Assembly (NCBI RefSeq): GCF_023712425.1
Contig: NZ_JAMAYG010000002.1
Coordinates: 372,001-436,000, forward strand
Origin: Rothia sp. P100
GTDB lineage: Bacteria > Actinomycetota > Actinomycetes > Actinomycetales > Micrococcaceae
Direction: 5' to 3'
DNA length: 64,000 nt
Of the stretch, positions 58,191-64,000 are shown in pieces; the stretch's first letter is position 1, and each line of letters begins with the position of its first letter. The notes beneath the pieces are model-generated. The model was not told where the DNA came from and ran no database searches. It saw only the letters and a program-made list of their open reading frames with translations. The position numbers and the translations under genes were made by a program.

Positions 58191-59291
58191 TTAGCGAGTC
58201 GAATCATCGAGAGCGTTAGTCGTTTCTGTTGCAGTGTCAGTAGGTATTTCAATTCCTGAATCTAGCTTATCCAGATTAGGGTTGAGATCCTCTTCAGTAA
58301 TCCGAACAACTGGAGTATCAACGATGGGGGAGACCGGTGCTGATTCGTCAGTCTGTTCCTCTACGTCTGGTCCTAGGTTGCCAGGGGTGAAAGCATTCCC
58401 GATGCCGCGCAGAGCGTCACCAAGTTCGGTGGGGATGAACCACAGCTTATTAGCATCGCCTTCAGCAAGCTTGGGTAGAGTCTGCAGGTACTGGTAAGTC
58501 AGCAGTTTCTGGCTGGGATTAGATGAGTGAATGGCATGGAAGACCTTTTGAATGGCCTGCGCTTCACCGTCTGCACGGAGAATAGCTGATTTAGCGTCAC
58601 CCTCTGCAGTTAGGATCTGAGACTGCTTTTCACCTTCAGCACGCAGAATGGCTGCACGAGAATCACCCTCAGCGGTTAGAATCTGTGACTGCTTCTGACC
58701 TTCGGCAGTAAGGATAGCTGCACGACGATCTCGTTCAGCGCGCATTTGCTTCTCCATGGAATCCTGAATGGAATGTGGAGGCTGAATTTCTTTAATATCA
58801 ACGCGGGAAACGCGGATGCCCCAACGTCCGGTCGTAGTATCAAGTACGCCGCGAAGTTCAGTGTTGATCTTGTCTCGTGAAGTCAGAGTTTCTTCAAGGT
58901 TCAGTCCACCGACGACGTTACGGAGAGTAGCGCTGGTGAGTTCATCTACAGCGTGAATGTAGTTGGTGATTTCATAGGTTGCTGCTTTGGGATCAGTGAC
59001 CTGAAAGTAGACGACAGTATCAATACCTACGACGAGATTATCTTCAGTAATTACTGATTGGGCTGGGAAAGAGACAACCTGCTCACGCAAATCGATGAGG
59101 GGAAGTACTCGGTCAACAAAGGGAACTGTCACGTGGAAGCCGGGGTTCAGTGTTGTGTGGTATTTACCCAAACGTTCAACGATTCCAGCGCGAGCCTGGG
59201 GGATGATACGTACCGCTTTGAGCAAGACGGTAATCACCAAGATGATGAGGGCAATCAGTATGATTGCAACCGTTAGATTAATGATTGACAA
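58191..59291 (-). CDS. SPFH/Band 7 membrane protein (stomatin/paraslipin-like)
   Basis: A 366-residue protein with an N-terminal TM helix (IILIALIILVITVLL) and SPFH domain (AGIVERLGKYHTTLNPGFHVTVPFVDRV, ISVLIDLREQVVSF-type, RWGIRVSRVDIKEIQPPHSIQDSMEKQMRAERDRRA). Residues 195-255 contain alternating ILTAEG/ILRAEG units, a coiled-coil repeat typical of this family but longer than usual. It is paired with NfeD 24 bases away and probably forms membrane microdomain scaffolds. Confidence 0.88.
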   Translation of the reverse strand: MSIINLTVAIILIALIILVITVLLKAVRIIPQARAGIVERLGKYHTTLNPGFHVTVPFVDRVLPLIDLREQVVSFPAQSVITEDNLVVGIDTVVYFQVTDPKAATYEITNYIHAVDELTSATLRNVVGGLNLEETLTSRDKINTELRGVLDTTTGRWGIRVSRVDIKEIQPPHSIQDSMEKQMRAERDRRAAILTAEGQKQSQILTAEGDSRAAILRAEGEKQSQILTAEGDAKSAILRADGEAQAIQKVFHAIHSSNPSQKLLTYQYLQTLPKLAEGDANKLWFIPTELGDALRGIGNAFTPGNLGPDVEEQTDESAPVSPIVDTPVVRITEEDLNPNLDKLDSGIEIPTDTATETTNALDDSTR

Positions 59292-59315
59292 GGGGATTTC
59301 CTTACAAAATGGGGG

Positions 59316-59765
59316 TTAGAGAGCTGTTAGGTAGGCTGTTGCGCCTTTGATGGCCGTAACCCGGGCGTTGGTGCCAGAGGGTATAACCATTTCGGGGCTA
59401 GAGGGCCTGGCGGTCCAGGTATCACCGGCAAGCGTCGCTAAACCCGCTGTTGAAGTTACTGTTTCAATCACTAAAGCAGTCTGGCCCACCAAACCATCGG
59501 CGTTCATCGGAGTATCTGGTGAACTTTGATGAAATTTCTTGATGAGCGGCGGCCTTAGTCCGAGCAAAAGGGCGATGCTAACCGCCGCAAAGATGACAAC
59601 CTGAGCCACAATGGAATCGACCCAAACAGAGCTGCCGGCAGTAGCCAAGGCAGCAACAGCCATCATGAGGAACACGAAGTCCAACATCAAGATTTCGATA
59701 ATGCAGAGAATAATTGCAATGGCCAGCCAAAGAGCCCACAGGTTGTCCGAGAACCATTCGATCAT
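59316..59765 (-). CDS. NfeD family membrane protein
   Basis: A 149-residue protein with two to three N-terminal TM segments (LWALWLAIAIILCIIEILMLDFVFLMMAVAALATAG, VVIFAAVSIALLLG) and a C-terminal OB-fold (GLVGQTALVIETVTSTAGLATLAGDTWTARPSSPEMVIPSGTNARVTAIKGATAYL). It is the short NfeD1b type, without a ClpP-like protease domain. It is cotranscribed upstream of the SPFH gene, the usual partner pair. Confidence 0.88.
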   Translation of the reverse strand: MIEWFSDNLWALWLAIAIILCIIEILMLDFVFLMMAVAALATAGSSVWVDSIVAQVVIFAAVSIALLLGLRPPLIKKFHQSSPDTPMNADGLVGQTALVIETVTSTAGLATLAGDTWTARPSSPEMVIPSGTNARVTAIKGATAYLTAL

Positions 59766-59970
59766 GTATACCTCCTGTGAAGATTAAGGATATTTCTATT
59801 CTCTATTCTCTATGAACTTGATGAAAAGAACCTATGATTGTACCCGTGGTTCAGATGAAATATGGCTATTTCTGGACTATACTGAAACGCCGATAATATA
59901 CATTATGTAAAGTAATGTTTTTGAACGCTCCCCTCACCCCGGGATATGTCAGTGGACTAAAGTAATTAAT

Positions 59971-60357
59971 ATGCCTCTATCATCTTCAACCAAACAGCTT
60001 CCAAATCAGTTTTTACGTTTGTGTATCGACGTGGCGCTCGTTCTAATATTTATTGCTATCGGTCTAATGAGCCACGGCGAAGACCTTAGCGATATCCTCA
60101 GAGCGTCGGCACCTTTCCTGACATCTGCACTTTCTGCCCATATTCTGATCTGGGTCATTAATACCAGGAGAAACCTCCCCTTGATGGCAGAAGCAATTAT
60201 TGTCTGGAGCATTACCCTAGTCGTCGGCATGGCTCTACGAATCAGCTTTGGTGATACCGCAGCAACAGCATTCGTTATCGTTTCTACCCTGACGCTTTTT
60301 GTTTTCTTGGTCGGATGGCGACTCATTATCATTTTCGTTGGGCGTAGTCGTCGGTAG
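59971..60357 (+). CDS. DUF3054 membrane protein
   Basis: A 128-residue protein with four TM segments (FLRLCIDVALVLIFIAIGLM, APFLTSALSAHILIWVI, LMAEAIIVWSITLVVGMAL, AFVIVSTLTLFVFLVGWRLIIIF). The HILIWVINTRR-type and GMALR segments match the DUF3054 family of Actinobacteria. The function is unknown. Confidence 0.8.
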   Translation: MPLSSSTKQLPNQFLRLCIDVALVLIFIAIGLMSHGEDLSDILRASAPFLTSALSAHILIWVINTRRNLPLMAEAIIVWSITLVVGMALRISFGDTAATAFVIVSTLTLFVFLVGWRLIIIFVGRSRR

Positions 60358-60364
60358 TAGTTAT

Positions 60365-60406
60365 CTGAAAAAGGGAGTCCTACGCTGTTGTAAGACCCCC
60401 TTTTTC
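60365..60406. terminator. bidirectional terminator between convergent genes
   Basis: Stem AAAAAGGGAGTC/GACCCCCTTTTT around a loop of 14, giving U-tracts on both strands. Confidence 0.8.
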
Positions 60407-60421
60407 CTTAACTCTCAACCA

Positions 60422-61468
60422 TTACTTGTTTGCGCTATAAGATACCCATTTTTCAAGAACCTGCAGGGCCTTGCCACTATCAATGGCTTCCCTGGCTCTT
60501 CCAATTCCTTCAGCAAACCGCTGGTCGAAACTTATGCCTTCAACCGGGCTGTAGGCAGTAATTGCAGCAGCTGCGTTCAGTAACACAGCGTCCATGATAG
60601 GACCCACGGACCCCTTCAAAGTTTCATGTACTACTTGAGCGTTATGTTTTGCATCGCCACCGCGCAGGTCGCCCATCACACCTAAGGGAAAACCACAATC
60701 TTCTGGGTTTAGTTCGTAAGCAGTAACTTCCCCATCGAAAGTTTCCCATACATATGAGGGGCCAGTAATTGTAATCTCATCCAGTCCATCAGAACCCCGC
60801 ACAATGAGTGCATGGTCCCCTCTTGATGCAAAAACTTGAGCAATACGTTCAGCCATCTCATGATCTGCGACACCAATAGCTGAAGATCTAACCTGTGCAG
60901 GGTTAGTCATGGGGCCAAGGTAGTTAAATGCAGTAGGTACCCCTAGGGCTTTTCGTGCGGGGGCCACATGTTTCATGGAAGGGTGGAATATCTGAGCAAA
61001 GAGGAAAGTGATTCCAACTTCTGATACAGCTTGAGCAACATCTTTAATGCTCATGTTGAGGTTGACACCTAGTGCTTCAAGAACGTCTGCACTACCGCTA
61101 GATGAAGAAGAAGCTCTGTTTCCGTGTTTAATGACAGGAATACCGGCCCCGGCAACTACTAGCGAGGCCATGGTTGAAATATTGACGGTGTTTTGCTGGT
61201 CTCCCCCGGTGCCTACAACATCTACTGCCGATGAGGTCACCTCAATAGGTTCTGCCTTCTCAATCATGCCTTGAGCAAGTGCTTGCAGCTCCTGAGGAGT
61301 TTCACCCTTAACATGAAGTCCAACTAGAAATGCACCAATGATCGCTTCGGGTGTCGCCCCGCTCATAATCTCATCCATAGCCCAAGAAATTTCATGAGAT
61401 GTGAGATCATGTTGGGCGGTGAGACGATTTAGTATGTGTTTCCATGATAGGTCTGTTGAATTAAGCAT
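60422..61468 (-). CDS. trpD: anthranilate phosphoribosyltransferase
   Basis: A 348-residue enzyme of tryptophan biosynthesis that transfers phosphoribose from PRPP to anthranilate. Motifs: SWAMDEIMSGATPEAIIGAFLVGLHVKGET, VDVVGTGGDQQNTVNIST (GTGGD) near residue 85, VIKHGNRASSSSSGSADVLEALG near residue 113 and the HPSMKHVAPARKALGVPTAFNYLGPMTNPA segment. It lies alone, away from other trp genes, as often in Actinobacteria, divergent from ctaE. Confidence 0.95.
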   Translation of the reverse strand: MLNSTDLSWKHILNRLTAQHDLTSHEISWAMDEIMSGATPEAIIGAFLVGLHVKGETPQELQALAQGMIEKAEPIEVTSSAVDVVGTGGDQQNTVNISTMASLVVAGAGIPVIKHGNRASSSSSGSADVLEALGVNLNMSIKDVAQAVSEVGITFLFAQIFHPSMKHVAPARKALGVPTAFNYLGPMTNPAQVRSSAIGVADHEMAERIAQVFASRGDHALIVRGSDGLDEITITGPSYVWETFDGEVTAYELNPEDCGFPLGVMGDLRGGDAKHNAQVVHETLKGSVGPIMDAVLLNAAAAITAYSPVEGISFDQRFAEGIGRAREAIDSGKALQVLEKWVSYSANK

Positions 61469-61636
61469 TCACCCAGTCTATGGCGCTTATAGGTAATCTC
61501 TCCCCCATGACCCGGTTTGTTGACAGGGAGAGCGGCGACTTCTTCGTGCGCTTCGACATAACTGCGTAACACCGCTTTCAAATAGGGCATTTTATGCAGG
61601 ATTTACAACACACCCCACGACAAACAGCCCCGCCTA

Positions 61637-61672
61637 TTGGTTCATGGCGAGTTTTACAGACATAATGTCTAT
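61637..61672 (+). promoter_or_regulatory. ctaE promoter, leaderless transcript
   Basis: CATAAT (61661-61666) lies 6 bases before the GTG at 61673, and TTGGTT (61637-61642) is 18 bases upstream of it, so the transcript should start at the GTG itself. No ribosome-binding site precedes the GTG. Confidence 0.6.
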
Positions 61673-62311
61673 GTGACAACTGCAACCCATACTCCAAGTA
61701 AGTCGGCTCATGCCGCTCTAAATCGACCAAACCAGGTAGCCGTGGGCACCGTGGTTTGGTTGGCTTCTGAGCTCATGTTTTTTGCCGGCCTGTTCGCCAT
61801 GTACTTCACGCTTCGTGCTTCACGCCCCGATATTTGGGCTGAGAACACACCCCTGCTTGAAGTCCCGCTCGCTCTCGCTAACACCATCGTGTTGGTCTTG
61901 AGTTCCGTTACCTGTCAGTTCGGTGTTTTTAAAGCTGAACAGCTAAAGCCCCGTCGTACCGGTTCCATCTTTGACATTCGCCAGTGGGGAATGATCGAGT
62001 GGTTCCTTCTTACCTTCATCATGGGTGCGTTCTTCGTATCCGTGCAGGCTTACGAATATGCCAACCTTGTTTCCGAAGGCATGACTATTGCTTCAAGCGC
62101 TTACGGTTCCGCTTTCTACATCACCACCGGCTTCCACGCCCTCCACGTGACTGGCGGTCTTATCGCGTTTCTGCTGATTATTGGCCGCGCGTATGTTGCC
62201 AAGCGTTTTGGCCATTACGAAGCAACTTCAGCAATCGTTGTTTCTTACTACTGGCACTTTGTTGACGTCATCTGGATCGTATTGTTCCTGGTCGTCTACT
62301 TCCTCAAGTAA
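61673..62311 (+). CDS. ctaE: cytochrome c oxidase subunit III
   Basis: A 212-residue, five-TM subunit of the aa3 oxidase. Start GTG at 61673; the frame's ATG at 61637 lies in the promoter. Hallmarks: [26 protein letters not shown] at the N-terminus with the conserved Glu, [24 protein letters not shown], and [20 protein letters not shown] near the C-terminus, followed by [18 protein letters not shown]. The order ctaE-qcrC-qcrA is the actinobacterial bcc-aa3 supercomplex locus. Confidence 0.95.
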   Translation: MTTATHTPSKSAHAALNRPNQVAVGTVVWLASELMFFAGLFAMYFTLRASRPDIWAENTPLLEVPLALANTIVLVLSSVTCQFGVFKAEQLKPRRTGSIFDIRQWGMIEWFLLTFIMGAFFVSVQAYEYANLVSEGMTIASSAYGSAFYITTGFHALHVTGGLIAFLLIIGRAYVAKRFGHYEATSAIVVSYYWHFVDVIWIVLFLVVYFLK

Positions 62312-62364
62312 GCCAATCGCTAAATTAACCATCCATAACTAGCACACACTAAGGAACAAACAAC

Positions 62365-63159
62365 GTGAAGGCACTTTCTCAAAAGCGGCGCCATCCGCTC
62401 GCAGCTCTTGTGTTGCTTGCCCTTGCTCTGCTTCTCTCCGGTGGCCTCTATGCAGTTGCCACAGCTACTAACGAAGCCCAGGCTGCAACAAGCACCTCCT
62501 ACAGCGCTGAAGATATCGCAGAGGGCCAGAAGCTTTTTGTATCTAACTGCGCAACCTGTCACGGAACCAACGCAGAAGGCTCAGTAGACGGCCCCTCACT
62601 CATTGGTGTTGGTGCCGCTGCTGTTGATTTCCAGGTTGGAACCGGTCGTATGCCTATGCAGATGCAGGGTGTTCAGGCTCAGCTTAAGCCCGGGCAGTTC
62701 AACGACGAGCAGACGATGCAGCTTTCAGCTTATGTAGCTTCACTCGGTGCAGGCCCCACCATTCCTGAGGACGAATACCTCGATGTTTCCAAAGGCGATG
62801 CAGCTAACGGTGCAAAGGTATTCCTAGCAAACTGCGCTATGTGCCATAACGCTGCTGGCGTTGGTGGCGCTCTTACTCGCGGTAAGTTTGCCCCCACCCT
62901 GATGGGCGTATCAGAGAAGCACATCTACGAGGCAATGGAAACCGGGCCTCAGAATATGCCCGTTTTCAGTGATGTAAACATCACCCCTGAAGAAAAGCGC
63001 GATGTGATTACCTACCTGAAGTCTCAGGAAGTAAATACCCCCGTTGGTGGTTTCGCTCTAGGCTCGCTTGGCCCCGTGTCTGAAGGTCTTTTGATCTGGA
63101 CTCTCGGTCTCGTGATTGTCATTGCATTCACCCTGTGGCTCACATCACGAGCTGCATAA
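62365..63159 (+). CDS. qcrC: diheme cytochrome c subunit of the bcc complex
   Basis: A 264-residue membrane-anchored protein with two haem c motifs, NCATCHG near residue 60 and NCAMCHN near residue 157, as in actinobacterial QcrC, which carries electrons straight to the aa3 oxidase. An N-terminal hydrophobic helix (ALVLLALALLLSGGLYAV) and a C-terminal TM helix (GLLIWTLGLVIVIAFTLWL) anchor it. GTG start with AAGGA nine bases upstream. Confidence 0.95.
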   Translation: MKALSQKRRHPLAALVLLALALLLSGGLYAVATATNEAQAATSTSYSAEDIAEGQKLFVSNCATCHGTNAEGSVDGPSLIGVGAAAVDFQVGTGRMPMQMQGVQAQLKPGQFNDEQTMQLSAYVASLGAGPTIPEDEYLDVSKGDAANGAKVFLANCAMCHNAAGVGGALTRGKFAPTLMGVSEKHIYEAMETGPQNMPVFSDVNITPEEKRDVITYLKSQEVNTPVGGFALGSLGPVSEGLLIWTLGLVIVIAFTLWLTSRAA

Positions 63160-63208
63160 GCTTTAGCACACACATAAATTTCGTACCAAGGAAGATTTGA
63201 GGCAACAC

Positions 63209-64000
63209 ATGGGAAACCATAGTGACGGCGTAAAGGCTCATACCTCTGCCGTAGTTACCTCTCAAGAGGCAAGTCAGGAGAGGTTCCCCGATCCGGGGCT
63301 TCCCCCGCACGCTCCACGTCTGACCGACGTGGATTCTAAAAAAGCCAAAGGTGCTGAGCGACAGGTAGTTCTACTATTCGTCATCTCAATACTCGGCTCC
63401 CTGCTGTTCTGGGTTGGATACTTCGGTATCGAGGTCAGCGGCAACTTCTACGATGTCATGAACCCCGAACCTAACAAGATGCTTCGTTTGCAGAACCTGC
63501 TCATGGGTCTTGGCGTCGCTTTCGCGATGTTCGGTATTGGTATCGGCATCGTCCATTGGGCACGGTCACTCATGCCTGACCATGAGATGGTCGAAGAGCG
63601 TCACGCGGTTACTTCTGAAGAGGACCGCGCAGAGGCTCAGGAAATCATGGAAACTATCATCGAAGAAACCGGTATTAAGCGTCGCCCTCTGTTGCGTAAT
63701 ACCCTCATCGGTTCGGTTATCCTCGCTCCCCTGACTTTTGTCACCCTCTTCCGTGATCTGGGCCCTGCTGATCCGTCAGTACTCAAGTACACCATGTGGG
63801 ACGAAGGTGTCCGTCTCGTTCGTGACCCCTCAGGTACTCCTATCAAGGCTGCTGATGTAACCCTTGGATCTGCTTACCACGTTCTGCCCGAGACCCTTTC
63901 AACCCTAACCCACGAAAATGGGTACTTGGAAGAAAAGGCCAAGTCAGTTGTATTGTTGATGCGTCTCGATCCCAGCGAACTCAACGTTTCTGAAGGCCGT
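63209..64000 (+). CDS. qcrA: bcc complex Rieske iron-sulfur subunit, 3' end cut by window edge
   Basis: The frame is open from the ATG at 63209 to the window end (264 codons). It has the actinobacterial QcrA layout: cytosolic N-terminus, three TM helices (VVLLFVISILGSLLFWVGYFGI; LLMGLGVAFAMFGIGIGIVHWA; RRPLLRNTLIGSVILAPLTFVTLF) and the beginning of the external domain (WDEGVRLVRDPSGTPIKAADVTLG). The cysteine/histidine cluster motifs lie beyond the edge. It follows qcrC by 49 bases. Confidence 0.93.
   Translation, partial: MGNHSDGVKAHTSAVVTSQEASQERFPDPGLPPHAPRLTDVDSKKAKGAERQVVLLFVISILGSLLFWVGYFGIEVSGNFYDVMNPEPNKMLRLQNLLMGLGVAFAMFGIGIGIVHWARSLMPDHEMVEERHAVTSEEDRAEAQEIMETIIEETGIKRRPLLRNTLIGSVILAPLTFVTLFRDLGPADPSVLKYTMWDEGVRLVRDPSGTPIKAADVTLGSAYHVLPETLSTLTHENGYLEEKAKSVVLLMRLDPSELNVSEGR

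Overview
The window is chromosomal DNA of a high-G+C Gram-positive actinobacterium, most likely a Rothia or close Micrococcaceae relative. Supporting evidence: mycothiol ligase mshC, a Pup-ligation locus (arc-dop-pup-pafA), a fused PafBC regulator, RbpA, polyprenol-phosphomannose synthase, actinobacterial qcrCA/ctaE, frequent GTG starts and several apparently leaderless genes. Genus is an inference; the order Micrococcales is much safer.

Positions 1 to about 32,790 are the right-hand part of a siphovirus-type prophage. Its late genes read leftward in the usual order: small terminase (15362), large terminase, portal, MuF-like minor capsid protein, a P-loop/scaffold fusion, gpD-like decoration protein, major capsid protein, head-tail connectors, tail terminator, major tail protein, two tail chaperones joined by a predicted -1 frameshift, tape measure, and minor tail proteins running off the left edge. 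Upstream lie an HNH protein, a tRNA-Gln-like gene and a long leftward early operon (about 16.4-27.3 kb). That operon holds many small unknown genes plus a VRR-NUC nuclease, an HNH/replication-type protein, a possible sliding clamp, a BRO/KilAC antirepressor and a ParB-like protein. The immunity switch is at 27.1-28.3 kb: a Cro-like gene, a divergent repressor, an ImmA-type metallopeptidase and two copies of one palindromic operator, one of them lying inside the early promoter. Between 28.4 and 32.1 kb are lysogenic-conversion candidates: an unknown 315-residue protein, a lipoprotein, and a HipA-like kinase/DUF3037 pair next to a second XRE regulator with its own direct-repeat operators. The prophage ends at a copy of the 3' end of a tRNA-Leu gene (about 32,765-32,786), read as attR. 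No integrase, lysis genes or left attachment site are visible; they should lie left of this window.

From 32.8 kb on the sequence is ordinary core chromosome: a DHA2-type efflux pump, L-lactate dehydrogenase, DUF5703 protein, uppP, mshC, a PAC2 protein, an M50 site-2 protease, trmI, the Pup locus (arc, dop, pup, pafA), two FKBP prolyl isomerases, pafBC, tatA and tatC, a HelY-like helicase, a degenerate amidohydrolase, ppm, rbpA, an SPFH/NfeD pair, a DUF3054 membrane protein, trpD, and ctaE-qcrC-qcrA cut by the right edge. The Pup locus has no 20S proteasome genes, ARC lacks the C-terminal proteasome-docking motif and Pup already ends in GGE. Together these suggest a proteasome-independent pupylation system like that of Corynebacterium.
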